From NCBI RefSeq assembly GCF_016107395.1, contig NZ_JAAIKO010000004.1:390229-454228 (forward strand): a stretch of 64,000 bases of DNA, read 5' to 3'. This document shows positions 33,937-42,962 of the stretch, piece after piece (the first letter of the stretch is position 1; every line of letters begins with the position of its first letter). The notes beneath the pieces were generated by a model that saw only the letters and a list, made by a program, of their open reading frames with translations, had not been told where the DNA came from and ran no database searches. The stretch is from Streptomyces fildesensis (lineage in GTDB: Bacteria; Actinomycetota; Actinomycetes; Streptomycetales; Streptomycetaceae). The position numbers were made by a program, and so were the translations under genes.

Positions 33937-36554
33937 GCGGTGACCGTCCCTTCGAGGGTGCGGATGGCGAGGGTGGGGCCGGCCAGCAGCACCGGGCCGG
34001 CCAGCAGATCCAGATCGGGCTTGACCTGGTCGCGCTCCTCGACGAACCGGACGCTGGGGTCGGGCACGTCCGGCGCGTTGACGAAGGAGACGAAGCGGCT
34101 CAGCCGCTCGGGGTCGTTGATGGTGTCGGCCCACTCGTCGCGGTACCCCGCGACATGCGCGGACATCAGTGACTCCAGCTCGTCGCAGATGCCCAGCGAG
34201 TCGTGCACGACGACGTCGCGGACGTGCTCCAGGCCGCCCTCGATCCGCTCCAGCCAGGCGGAGGTACGCTCCAGCCGGTCGGCGGTGCGGATGTAGAACA
34301 TCAGGAAGCGGTCGATGAGCCGGACCAGTTCCGCGTCGCTGAGGTCCTGTGCCAGCAGGTCCGCGTGGCGCGGGTCGGCGCCGCCGTTGCCGCCGACGTA
34401 CAGGTTCCAGCCCGACGCGGTGGCGATGATCCCGAAGTCCTTGCCACGGGCCTCCGCGCACTCGCGGGCGCACCCCGAGACGGCGGACTTGAGCTTGTGC
34501 GGCGAGCGCAGCCCCCGGTAGCGCAACTCCAGGCCGATGGCCATCTTCACGCTGTCCTGGACGCCGTACCGGCACCAGGTGCTGCCCACGCACGACTTCA
34601 CGGTGCGCAGCGCCTTGCCGTACGCGTGCCCCGACTCGAACCCGGCGTCCACCAGCCGTGTCCAGATCAGCGGCAGCTGGTCGACACGGGCGCCGAAGAG
34701 GTCGATCCGCTGCCCGCCGGTGATCTTCGTGTAGAGGCCGAAGTCCCGGGCCACCTCGCCGATCACGATGAGCTTCTCCGGGGTGATCTCACCGCCGGGG
34801 ATACGCGGCACGATCGAGTACGAGCCGTTGCGCTGCAGGTTCGCCAGGAAGTGGTCGTTGGTGTCCTGGAGCGCGGCCTGTCCGCCGTCCAGCACATGCA
34901 CCGGAGCGCCGATCGACGGCGCCAGCGAGGCGATGACCGAGGCCACCGCCGGCTTGCAGACCTCGCAGCCCTCGCCGCCCCTGGCCGCCTCGCGCCCGTG
35001 GCTGTCGAGCAGTGCCGCGAACGAGGTGACCCGCAGCGCGCGCACGATCTCGTACAGCTCCTGGCGGGTGTGCGCGAAGCAGCCGCACAGCCCCTTGTCC
35101 TCGGCGGGCGGCAGCAGCTGCCCCAGCACCTTCAGGCAACTGCCGCAGCCCGTGCCGGCCTTGGTGCACTTCTTGAGCTGCGGCACGGTGGTGCAGGAGT
35201 GCTCGGTGACGGCGCCGAGGATCGCGCCCTTGGTGACGTTGTGGCAGCTGCAGATCACCGCCGTGTCGGGCAGCGACGACGGCCCGAGTTCGACCGGCCC
35301 TCCGGCGCCCGCAGGCAGCACCAGCCGCTCGGGCGGCACCGGCGGCACCGAGCCGGTCATCGGGCGCAGCATGCCGTACGAGTCGGCGTCGCCGACCAGG
35401 ATGCCGCCCAGCAGCACACCCTCGCGCGAGACCACCAGCTTCTTGTACACGCCGGAACGGGAGTCGGAGTACAGCACGTCCAGGCAGCCGGGGGTGGCGC
35501 CGTGGGCGTCGCCGAAGCTCGCCACGTCCACGCCGAGCAGCTTGAGCTTCGTCGACAGATCCGCGCCCTTGAAGGAACCCGCGTCGCCCGCGATCGCCTT
35601 CGCCGCCGTCTCCGCCATCTCGTAGCCGGGCGCGACCAGCCCGTACACCCGGCCGTCGGAGGCCAGCGCGCACTCGCCGATCGCGTACACCGCCTCGTCC
35701 TCGGTCCTGCACTGCTCGTCCACGACGATCCCGCCGCGCTCGCCGACCGGCAGCCCGCACTCCCGGGCCAGCTGGTCGCGGGGGCGGACGCCGGCCGAGA
35801 AGACCACCAGGCCGGTCGTGAGCGTCGAGCCGTCCGACAGCGACATCGCGGCGACCCTGCCGTCCTCGCCCGCCACGATCGCCTGGGTGCCGACACCCGT
35901 GTGGACGGTGACGCCCATCTCCTCGATGGTGCGCCGCAGCGCCTCGCCGCCGCCCTCGTCGATCTGCACCGGCATCAGGCGCGGCGCGAACTCCACTACG
36001 TGCGTGTCCAGTCCGAGCCCCTTCAGGGCGCCCGCCGCCTCCAGGCCCAGCAGTCCGCCGCCGACGACCGTGCCGGTGCCGCCGGTCGCGGCGTACTCCT
36101 CGATCGCCAGCAGGTCCTCGATGGTGCGGTACACGAAGCAGCCCTCGGTGTCCTTGCCCGGGACCGGCGGCACGAACGGGAAGGAGCCGGTGGCCAGCAC
36201 CAGCGTGTCGTACCCGAAGGTCAGCCCGGAGCGGGCGGTCACGGTGCGGGCCGCGCGGTCGACGGTGAGCGCGGGATCCCCCAGCCGCAGCTCGATGCCG
36301 TGCTTCTCCATGAAGCCGTCCTCGGCGAGGGCGAGTCCGTCCGGCGTCGTCCCGGAGAAGTACGAGGTCAGATGGACCCGGTCGTACGCCGCGCGGGGCT
36401 CCTCGCACAGCACGACCACCCGCGCCCGCTCGGTGACGCCCCGGTCGGCGAGCGCCTCCAGGAACCGCTGACCGACCATGCCGTGTCCGACCAGCACGAT
36501 CGTCGGAACCGTGGGAACGTCCGTCGTGCCGCCAGCCATCGTGTCAACAGCCAT
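33933..36554 (-). CDS. nirB: Nitrite reductase large subunit, NirB
   Basis: The 873-residue siroheme enzyme reduces nitrite to ammonium in the cytosol. FAD/NAD(P)-binding Rossmann domains occupy residues about 18-320 (VLVGHGMVGQRFLE, then GTVVGGGLLGLEAAG). BFD-type [2Fe-2S] domains occupy about 420-540 (CSCHNVTKGAILG, then CTKAGTGCGSC). The sulfite/nitrite reductase halves follow, and the siroheme-4Fe4S ligands are in CVGSTWCRYG and SGCARECAEA near residues 650-700. It starts 2 bp after the companion oxidoreductase gene stop. Confidence 0.96.
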   Translation of the reverse strand: MAVDTMAGGTTDVPTVPTIVLVGHGMVGQRFLEALADRGVTERARVVVLCEEPRAAYDRVHLTSYFSGTTPDGLALAEDGFMEKHGIELRLGDPALTVDRAARTVTARSGLTFGYDTLVLATGSFPFVPPVPGKDTEGCFVYRTIEDLLAIEEYAATGGTGTVVGGGLLGLEAAGALKGLGLDTHVVEFAPRLMPVQIDEGGGEALRRTIEEMGVTVHTGVGTQAIVAGEDGRVAAMSLSDGSTLTTGLVVFSAGVRPRDQLARECGLPVGERGGIVVDEQCRTEDEAVYAIGECALASDGRVYGLVAPGYEMAETAAKAIAGDAGSFKGADLSTKLKLLGVDVASFGDAHGATPGCLDVLYSDSRSGVYKKLVVSREGVLLGGILVGDADSYGMLRPMTGSVPPVPPERLVLPAGAGGPVELGPSSLPDTAVICSCHNVTKGAILGAVTEHSCTTVPQLKKCTKAGTGCGSCLKVLGQLLPPAEDKGLCGCFAHTRQELYEIVRALRVTSFAALLDSHGREAARGGEGCEVCKPAVASVIASLAPSIGAPVHVLDGGQAALQDTNDHFLANLQRNGSYSIVPRIPGGEITPEKLIVIGEVARDFGLYTKITGGQRIDLFGARVDQLPLIWTRLVDAGFESGHAYGKALRTVKSCVGSTWCRYGVQDSVKMAIGLELRYRGLRSPHKLKSAVSGCARECAEARGKDFGIIATASGWNLYVGGNGGADPRHADLLAQDLSDAELVRLIDRFLMFYIRTADRLERTSAWLERIEGGLEHVRDVVVHDSLGICDELESLMSAHVAGYRDEWADTINDPERLSRFVSFVNAPDVPDPSVRFVEERDQVKPDLDLLAGPVLLAGPTLAIRTLEGTVTA

Positions 36555-36556
36555 GG

Positions 36557-37888
36557 TCAGGAACCTCCGTCGTTGGTGAGCAGGTGGAGCAGCGGAGCGG
36601 ATGAGGCCGGGAGCGGCTCGTCGGCCTCCCAGGTGCGGGCGAGCGTGCCCACCGCGGCGAGATCGCCGAGCAGGATCCCGCCGACCAGCCGGTCGTCACG
36701 GATGACGACCTTCCGGTAGGCGCCGCGGGTCGCGTCCGTGAGGCGCAGTACGTCGTCGCCGGGGACCGGCAGCGGGTCGCCGAACGCGGCGAGGTCGAAG
36801 GGGGCGATCCCGGTGGCACCGGTACGGGCGGGCTCTGAGGCGTTGGCTGCGGGCGCGGGGGAGCCGCCGAGGGTCAGCCGGGTCAGGGCGCGGGTGCCGG
36901 TGTAGCGCGGTGGGTCCGCGGGGCGGCCGGGGGCGGGCCCCCGCGCCGCCTCGGTGAGCAGCAGCGCCAGCGCGTCCGCCTGTTCACGGGCCGCGTTCGC
37001 CAGGCCGTACACGACACCGCCGTGCTGCGAGCAGTCGCCGATCGCGTGGATGAACGGGTCGGACGTCCGCAGCTCGTCGTCCACGACGATGCCCCGGTCG
37101 ACCTCGAGCCCCGCCGCCTGCGCCAGCCCGGTGCGGGGCCGCACACCGCAGGCGAGAACGACCAGGTCGGTGCCGAGGCAGTAGCCGTCGGCGAGTTCGA
37201 CGGACCGGACGGCGCGGACGGCCTGCGGCGTACCGTCCGGGGCGGTCCGCAGTCCCCGCACCCGGCACTCCGTGTGGACCTCGATGCCCATCGACTCCAG
37301 ATGCGTGCGCAGCAGCCTGCCGGACTGCTCGTCCAGCTGCCGCTCCATCAGGTACTCGCCCTGCTGGAGCAGGACGACATGGGCGCCGCGCGCCGCCAGC
37401 GCCCGCGCCGCGGACACCCCGAGCAGCCCGCCCCCGACGACGACCGCCCGCACGCCGGGGTGCAGCGCCCCGGACAGCGCCAGGCAGTCGTCCATGGTGC
37501 GGAAGGCGTGCACGCCCAGCGGCAGTTCACCGCGCCCGGCCTCGAACAGGCCGCGCAGCGGCGGGAGCACCGGGTTGGAGCCGGTGGCCAGCACCAGCCG
37601 GTCGTAGCGAGTGGCGGAGCCGTCGTCGCAGATCACGAGGCGCTCGGCGCGGTCCACCCGCACCACGCGCCGTACGGTGCAGGCGGCGTCCGGCAGCGTG
37701 ATGACGTCCGGCTCGTACCGTCCGGCGAGTACCTCGGCGAGCAGCACCCGGTTGTACGGGGCGTGCGCCTCCTCCCCGAACAGCGTCACGCGGACGCCGG
37801 GGGCGGCGGGCGCGAGCTGCTGCGCCAGGCGCGCACCCGCCATCCCGCCGCCCACCACCACGATCTCCGTGCCCGCTTCGATGTCCAT
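36557..37888 (-). CDS. FAD-dependent NAD(P)H oxidoreductase of the nitrite-reductase operon
   Basis: A 443-residue pyridine-nucleotide disulfide oxidoreductase-like flavoprotein with FAD motif VVVGGGMAGARLAQ at residues 9-22, NAD motif VVVGGGLLGVSAARAL near 155 and IHAIGDCSQHGGVVYGLA near 290. It resembles the N-terminal flavin domain of NirB and NasC/NasB-type electron-transfer subunits. It probably feeds electrons to NasA or NirB; which one cannot be decided from sequence. It is the first gene of the nirBD operon, with a GlnR-like site 24 bp upstream. Confidence 0.9.
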   Translation of the reverse strand: MDIEAGTEIVVVGGGMAGARLAQQLAPAAPGVRVTLFGEEAHAPYNRVLLAEVLAGRYEPDVITLPDAACTVRRVVRVDRAERLVICDDGSATRYDRLVLATGSNPVLPPLRGLFEAGRGELPLGVHAFRTMDDCLALSGALHPGVRAVVVGGGLLGVSAARALAARGAHVVLLQQGEYLMERQLDEQSGRLLRTHLESMGIEVHTECRVRGLRTAPDGTPQAVRAVRSVELADGYCLGTDLVVLACGVRPRTGLAQAAGLEVDRGIVVDDELRTSDPFIHAIGDCSQHGGVVYGLANAAREQADALALLLTEAARGPAPGRPADPPRYTGTRALTRLTLGGSPAPAANASEPARTGATGIAPFDLAAFGDPLPVPGDDVLRLTDATRGAYRKVVIRDDRLVGGILLGDLAAVGTLARTWEADEPLPASSAPLLHLLTNDGGS

Positions 37889-37911
37889 GCCGGTCAGCCT
37901 GCGGCGCGGCT

Positions 37912-37938
37912 GTTACCCGGCCGCATCGCGTCCGTTTC
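37912..37938. promoter_or_regulatory. Candidate GlnR box upstream of the nirBD operon
   Basis: On the minus strand the sequence reads GAAAC-N6-GATGC-N6-GTAAC, matching the GAAAC and GTNAC half-site pattern at 11-bp periodicity described for Streptomyces GlnR, with a degenerate centre. It lies 24 bp before the operon start. A perfect TTCCCTGAGGGAA palindrome overlaps one end (37936-37948). Confidence 0.5.
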
Positions 37939-38125
37939 CCTGAGGGAACGGTGCCCTCAGCGCGGGACGGCGGCGGGTGTGAGACGGATGGCGGCGCGGC
38001 TCTGAGCCGCACGAGAGCCGAACCCGGGCCGCACCCGAACCGGAATAAAGACTGCGCGTAGATGATCTCTGCGAAGATTGATGCCCCCGAATCCGCTTAC
38101 GGCCGGTGGGGACGGGTACGGTCGG

Positions 38126-38575
38126 ATGATGGCCGCACCCGACGACAGCCCCGGTTTCCTGTTCTGGCGCACCTCCCTCCACTGGCAGCGCGCCATCGCG
38201 GCGGCCCTGGCGCCGCTCGATCTCACCCACGCCCAGTTCGTCCTGCTGGCCGGGCTGTGGTGGCTCGACAGCCAGGGCGAGCAGCCCAACCAGCTCCAAC
38301 TGGCCCGGCACAGCGGCACGGACGTGAAGATGACGTCCCAGGTGCTGCGCCGGCTGGAGGACAAGGGCCTGCTCACCCGCGTGACCGATCCGAGCGACAC
38401 CCGGGCCAAGCGGCTCGGCATCACGCCCGCGGGCGCCGAGCTGGCCACCGAGGCGGTCGCCACGGTCGAGGCGACCGACGCGGCGTTCTTCGGCGCGGCG
38501 CCCGACCAGGAAGCGCTGCTCGCCGCGCTGCGCACCCTCGCCCTGCCGCCCGCCGGACCGCCCGCCGACGCGTGA
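38126..38575 (+). CDS. MarR family transcriptional regulator
   Basis: A 149-residue winged-helix protein with the MarR dimerisation helices (FWRTSLHWQRAIAAALAPLD), recognition region QLQLARHSGTDVKMTSQVLR and wing LLTRVTDPSDTRAKRLGITP. The start is uncertain: tandem ATGs at 38126/38129 begin the conserved part, while TTG/ATG at 38078/38081 would add 15 residues. It is divergent from the nitrite-reductase operon and 76 bp upstream of an isochorismatase-like gene. Targets are unknown. Confidence 0.9.
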   Translation: MMAAPDDSPGFLFWRTSLHWQRAIAAALAPLDLTHAQFVLLAGLWWLDSQGEQPNQLQLARHSGTDVKMTSQVLRRLEDKGLLTRVTDPSDTRAKRLGITPAGAELATEAVATVEATDAAFFGAAPDQEALLAALRTLALPPAGPPADA

Positions 38576-38651
38576 TCGGTGACCGGATCGTTCCGCATCC
38601 AGGCACAATGGTGTCTGTACCGCGGACTCCGCCGAGGGCCAGGATCGAGGC

Positions 38652-39236
38652 ATGAACCGAGCACTGATCGTCATCGACGTCCAGCAGTCCTTCCTCCAGC
38701 GCCCGCTGTGGCAGGCCTCGTCCAACCCCGGCATCGTCGGCCAGGTGAACCGCCTCGTGGCGCACGCCCGCGACGAGGGCGACCTCGTCGTCTGGGTGCT
38801 GCACAGCGAGCCCGGCACCGGCGGGGTCTTCGACCCGGCCAGCGGTCACGTGCGCCTGATGGAGGGACTGGAGCCGCTCGACGGCGAGCCGGTGCTCACC
38901 AAGACCGCGCACAACGCCTTCACCACCACCAACCTCCAGCAGCTCCTCACCTCGCGCGGCGTCACCGAGGTCATCACCAGCGGCATCCGCACCGAGCAGT
39001 GCGTCGAGACGACGACCCGGCTCGCCTCCGACCTCGGCTACGAGGTCACCTTCGTCACCGACGCGACCGCCACCACCCCGTGCGAGCACTGGGACGCGCC
39101 GGCCGGCCGCTCGGTCGAGGAGATCCTCGCCGACCCCCGCACCCTGCAGACCGACGACATCATCGCGCGCACCGAGTACGCGCTCGCCGGCCGGTTCGCC
39201 CGGGTGACCACCGTCAAGGAGCTGACCGGATCGTGA
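38652..39236 (+). CDS. Isochorismatase-family cysteine hydrolase
   Basis: A 194-residue cysteine hydrolase with the family triad visible: D9 (VIDVQQSF), K84 (VLTKTAHNAF) and C117 (SGIRTEQCVE). It lacks the aryl carrier domain of siderophore isochorismatases, so nicotinamidase/biuret-type amide hydrolysis is more likely. Its stop overlaps the GTG of the following GlxA-type regulator, indicating a translationally coupled pair; the regulator may sense a product of this enzyme. Confidence 0.92.
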   Translation: MNRALIVIDVQQSFLQRPLWQASSNPGIVGQVNRLVAHARDEGDLVVWVLHSEPGTGGVFDPASGHVRLMEGLEPLDGEPVLTKTAHNAFTTTNLQQLLTSRGVTEVITSGIRTEQCVETTTRLASDLGYEVTFVTDATATTPCEHWDAPAGRSVEEILADPRTLQTDDIIARTEYALAGRFARVTTVKELTGS

Positions 39237-40138
39237 CCCGGGTCGTCTTCCTGCTCGTCCCGCACCTGCACCTGCTGGATCTCGCGGGCCCGGCGCAGGT
39301 GTTCTCGACCGCGGCCGACTTCGGCTACGACTACGAGACCGCCTACGTCGGCGAGCAGGAAGACATCCCGACCGCCCAGGGCGTACCGCTCAGGGCGGCC
39401 ACCCGCTGGCCCGACCTCACCCCCGACGACCTGGCGATCGTCCCGGGCTGGCGGTCCCGCACGCTGAGGCAGAACGGGCACGTGGCGGAGTCCACGCTCC
39501 AGCGGCTGCGCGACCACCACGCCGCGGGCGGCGTCGTCGCCAGCATCTGCGCGGGCGCCGACGCCCTCGGCCGGGCCGGCCTCCTCGACGGCCGCCGCTG
39601 CACCACCCACCACGACGTGCAGGACGAACTCGCCGTCCGCCACCCGCGGGCCACCGTCGTGCGCGATGTGCTCTACGTGGTCGACGACCGGATCGTCACG
39701 TCCGCCGGGATCGCCAGCGGCATCGACCTCGCGCTGCACCTCGTCGCCGGCCGGCACGGGCCGGGCGCCGCCGCCCGCATCGCCCGCAACATGGTCGTCT
39801 ACGCCCGCCGCAACGGCGACGAACAGCAGACCAGCGCGATGCTCCGGCACCGCGCCCACCTCAGCGACGCCGTCCACCGCGTCCAGGACCTCATCGACGC
39901 CCGTTTCACCGAACACCTCGGCCTCGCCGACCTCGCCGCCACCTCCGGCGTCAGCGAACGCACCCTCACCCGCCGCTTCGGCGAAGCCACCGGCCTCACC
40001 CCGCTCCGCTACCAGCAGGTCCTCCGCGTCGAGCGCGCCGTACACCTCATCTCCCACGGCTCCACCATCGAATCCGCCGCCCGAGCCGTCGGCTTCGAGG
40101 ACGCCCGCATGCTCCGCCGCCTGCGCGCCCGGGCCTGA
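39233..40138 (+). CDS. GlxA-type transcriptional regulator (DJ-1/PfpI plus AraC HTH)
   Basis: A 301-residue protein with an N-terminal class-I glutamine amidotransferase-like domain (residues 1-175; nucleophile elbow VASICAGADALGRAG with Cys) and a C-terminal AraC double HTH (VSERTLTRRFGEATGLTPLR, then ESAARAVGFEDARML). The start is GTG at 39233, overlapping the upstream stop as GTGA. The protein ends soon after the second HTH. Co-translation with a cysteine hydrolase is its main functional clue. Confidence 0.92.
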   Translation: MTRVVFLLVPHLHLLDLAGPAQVFSTAADFGYDYETAYVGEQEDIPTAQGVPLRAATRWPDLTPDDLAIVPGWRSRTLRQNGHVAESTLQRLRDHHAAGGVVASICAGADALGRAGLLDGRRCTTHHDVQDELAVRHPRATVVRDVLYVVDDRIVTSAGIASGIDLALHLVAGRHGPGAAARIARNMVVYARRNGDEQQTSAMLRHRAHLSDAVHRVQDLIDARFTEHLGLADLAATSGVSERTLTRRFGEATGLTPLRYQQVLRVERAVHLISHGSTIESAARAVGFEDARMLRRLRARA

Positions 40139-40211
40139 CGGCGCCGGGTCCCGGTTGAGTGAGGTGGTCCGACGTGGTTCGTGCGGCGCATCGGCCGCTA
40201 TCGAGGATCGA

Positions 40212-40709
40212 TCATGCGGACCGGTTGCCCCGTGGTGCGAGCGATGAGACGGTGATCACCGGCTCGTGGCGGACCGGGAAGTTGACCGAGGCGGCGATGA
40301 AGCAGGTGCGGTGGGCGTCGGCGTGGAGGGTGGCGGCCTTGTCGGCCATCTCCTGGGAGGCGACCTCGACCTGTGGGCGCAGGACCGCTTCCGTGAAGTG
40401 GCCGCCCTCGGGGGTGGTTTCCATCGTGCCGTGCGCGTTGTCCGTGTAGGCGGTGACGGTGACGCCGCCGACGGCGCAGACGTGCAGGTAGGCGAGCATG
40501 TGGCACTGCGACAGCGCGGCGAGGAGCAGCTGCTCGGGGTTCCAGCGGGAGGCGTCGCCGCGGAAGGTCGGGTCGGAGCTGCCGAGGATGGTGGGTACGC
40601 CGGCGGCCGAGACCTCGTGGGAACGGTCGTAGGCGCGGTAAGTGCTCGTCCCGGTACCGAGGTTGCCGGTCCAGGTGACCTGCGTGTCATAGGTGTGGGG
40701 CGTGGGCAC
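40212..40709 (-). CDS. OsmC/Ohr-family protein
   Basis: A 165-residue OsmC-fold protein, possibly a thiol-dependent peroxidase. The conserved region includes SSDPTFRGDASRWNPEQLLL near residues 45-62, with the first Cys in ALSQCHMLAYLHVCA near residue 70 and the second in HADAHRTCFIAASVNFPV near 135, the usual redox pair. GTG at 40709 follows AAGGAG. It converges with the GlxA regulator gene and lies downstream of nasA on the same strand. Confidence 0.9.
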   Translation of the reverse strand: MPTPHTYDTQVTWTGNLGTGTSTYRAYDRSHEVSAAGVPTILGSSDPTFRGDASRWNPEQLLLAALSQCHMLAYLHVCAVGGVTVTAYTDNAHGTMETTPEGGHFTEAVLRPQVEVASQEMADKAATLHADAHRTCFIAASVNFPVRHEPVITVSSLAPRGNRSA

Positions 40710-40753
40710 GGCGGCTCCTTCTGTTGATCTGCCGGACAGGGCCCAGAGTACGT

Positions 40754-42850
40754 TCAGCCGGTCGCGGGACCCACCGCCTCCACCCGCACCGCGCACACCT
40801 TGAACTCCGGCATGCGGGACGTCGGGTCGAGAGCCGGGTTGGTCAGGGTGTTGGCGCGGCCCTCGCCCGGCCAGTGGAACGGCATGAAGACGGTGTCGGG
40901 GCGGATGGCGGAGCTGATGAGCGCGGGGGCGACGGCGCGGCCCCGGCGGCTGGTGACCGCGAGGACGTCGCCCTCGGCGACCCCCAGGCGCGCGGCGAGC
41001 TGTGGATGGAGCTGCACGAAGGGGCCGGGGGAGGCGGCGTTGAGTTCGGGGACACGGCGGGTCTGGGCACCGGACTGGTACTGCGCCAGGACGCGGCCGG
41101 TCGTCAGATGGAGCGGGTAGTCGGCCGACGGCTCCTCCGCGGAGGGCCGGTGCAGGACCGGGACGAAGCGGGCCCTGCCGTCCGGCGTCGCGAAACGGTC
41201 CAGGAAGAGGCGGGGCGTTCCGGGGTGCGCGGCGTCCGAAGACGTTTGCGGGCACGGCCAGAAGACGCCGTCCTCCTCCGCGATCCGCCGGTAGGTGATG
41301 CCCGAGTAGTCCGCCGGACCGCCCGCCGACGCGCGGCGCAGCTCGTCGAAGACCTCCTCGGGGTCGGTGGGGAAGCCCTTCTCCCACCCGAGCCGGGCGG
41401 CGAGCCCGTTCAGCACCTCCAGGTCGGTACGGACCTCCGGCGGCGGGTCGATCGCCTTGCGGCGCAGGATGACCCTGCCTTCCAGGTTGGTGGTCGTGCC
41501 GGTCTCCTCCGCCCACTGGGTGACCGGCAGCACGACGTCCGCCAGCTCGGCCGTCTCCGACAGGACGACGTCGCAGACCGCGAGGAAGCCGAGCGAGGCG
41601 ATCCGTTCGGTGATGTGCGCGGCGTTCGGCGCGGAGACGACCGGGTTGGAGCCCATCAGCAGCAGCGCGTGCACCTCCACGCCGAGCGTGTCCAGCAGTT
41701 CGTACGCGCTGCGCCCCGGCGCCGGCAGGTCGTCCGGGTCGACACCCCACACCGCCGCCACGTGCGCCCGTGCGCCCGGGTCGTCCAGCTTGCGGTAGCC
41801 GGGGAGCTGGTCGGCCTTCTGGCCGTGCTCGCGCCCGCCCTGCCCGTTGCCCTGCCCGGTGAGGCAGCCGTAGCCGGAGAGCGGCCGGCCCGCGCGGCCG
41901 GTCGCGAGGCACAGGTTGATCCAGGCGCTGACGGTGTCGGTGCCCTTGGACTGCTGCTCGGGGCCGCGCGCGGTGAGCACCATGCTCTCCGGTGTCGCGC
42001 AGAACATCCGCACGGCCTCCCGGAGTTGCGGCACCGGCACCCCGGTGATGCGTTCCACCAGTTCCGGCCAGTGCGCCATGACGCCCGGCCGCGCCTCGGC
42101 CCAGCCGGTCGTGCGCTCCGCGATGAACCGCTCGTCCAGATGTCCCTCGGCGACGGCGAGGTGCAGCAGCCCGAGCGCGAGCGCCAGATCGGTGCCGGGC
42201 CGCGGCTGCAGATGCAGATCCGCGTGCTCGGCGGTACGGGTGCGGCGCGGATCGACGACGATCAGCTTGCCACCCCGCTCGCGCAGCTCCGTGAGGTACC
42301 GCAGCGCGGGTGGCATCGTCTCGGCGAGGTTGGAGCCGACGAGGATCACGCAGCCGGTGCGGGCGATGTCCTCCAGCGGGAACGGCAGCCCCCGGTCCAG
42401 GCCGAAGGCCCGCTGGTGGGCGGCGGCCGCCGAGGACATGCAGAACCGGCCGTTGTAGTCGATCTGCGAGGTGCGCAGCACCACCCGCGCGAACTTGCCG
42501 AGCGCGTACGCCTTCTCGTTGGTCAGCCCGCCGCCGCCGAAGACCCCGACGGCGTCGCGGCCGTGCTCGGCCCGCGTCCGCAGCAGTCCCTCGGCGACCC
42601 GGTCGAGCGCCTCGTCCCAGCCGGCCGGCTCCAGCGCGCCGCCGGCACCGCGCACCAGCGGCCCGGTCAGCCGCGCGCCGCGCGCCAGCACCTGGGGCGC
42701 GGTGCGCCCCTTGCCGCACAGCGCGCCCCGGTTCACCGGGAACGCGGGCCGTTCCACGACCTCGACGCCGCCCGCCGGCAGCGCCGCGAGCCCCATGCCG
42801 CATTGCAGGGCGCAGTAGGGACAGTGCGTGTCAATGGTGCTCGGGCTCAT
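40754..42850 (-). CDS. nasA: Assimilatory nitrate reductase catalytic subunit
   Basis: The 698-residue molybdopterin enzyme reduces nitrate to nitrite in the cytosol. The N-terminal [4Fe-4S] ligands are C10, C13, C17 and C46 (HCPYCALQCGMG, then GALCGKGRT). Mo-bisPGD-binding domains follow (ILVGSNLAETMPPALRY near residue 160; GSNPVVSAPNAAHITE near 400). A C-terminal dinucleotide-binding domain starts near 565 (PLHLTTGRVLAQYQSGAQTR). It has no C-terminal BFD domain, no Tat signal and no transmembrane helix, as expected for Nas. GlnR-like half-sites lie just upstream. Confidence 0.95.
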   Translation of the reverse strand: MSPSTIDTHCPYCALQCGMGLAALPAGGVEVVERPAFPVNRGALCGKGRTAPQVLARGARLTGPLVRGAGGALEPAGWDEALDRVAEGLLRTRAEHGRDAVGVFGGGGLTNEKAYALGKFARVVLRTSQIDYNGRFCMSSAAAAHQRAFGLDRGLPFPLEDIARTGCVILVGSNLAETMPPALRYLTELRERGGKLIVVDPRRTRTAEHADLHLQPRPGTDLALALGLLHLAVAEGHLDERFIAERTTGWAEARPGVMAHWPELVERITGVPVPQLREAVRMFCATPESMVLTARGPEQQSKGTDTVSAWINLCLATGRAGRPLSGYGCLTGQGNGQGGREHGQKADQLPGYRKLDDPGARAHVAAVWGVDPDDLPAPGRSAYELLDTLGVEVHALLLMGSNPVVSAPNAAHITERIASLGFLAVCDVVLSETAELADVVLPVTQWAEETGTTTNLEGRVILRRKAIDPPPEVRTDLEVLNGLAARLGWEKGFPTDPEEVFDELRRASAGGPADYSGITYRRIAEEDGVFWPCPQTSSDAAHPGTPRLFLDRFATPDGRARFVPVLHRPSAEEPSADYPLHLTTGRVLAQYQSGAQTRRVPELNAASPGPFVQLHPQLAARLGVAEGDVLAVTSRRGRAVAPALISSAIRPDTVFMPFHWPGEGRANTLTNPALDPTSRMPEFKVCAVRVEAVGPATG

Positions 42851-42872
42851 CCGCCCAGCCTGCGCCGTACGT

Positions 42873-42900
42873 GTTTCGCCCCCGTACGCGACGCGGTTAC
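42873..42900. promoter_or_regulatory. Candidate GlnR site upstream of nasA
   Basis: On the minus strand GTAAC (42900-42896), CGTAC and GAAAC (42877-42873) half-sites are spaced by about 6 bp, resembling the GTNAC-N6-GAAAC repeats of Streptomyces GlnR. The site ends 22 bp before the nasA start codon. Global nitrogen control of nasA is known in Streptomyces; the exact site is inferred. Confidence 0.5.
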
Positions 42901-42962
42901 GCGGCCGGTACGCGCACCTCAGCGCGCCGCCGGGCGCCCTGTGAGGGCGGGGCGGACGTCCG

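Noticed and set aside
38652..39236. Siderophore isochorismatase linked to the iron locus
   Set aside because: It lacks an aryl carrier domain, no 2,3-dihydroxybenzoate genes are present, and it is coupled to a GlxA regulator on the opposite strand.
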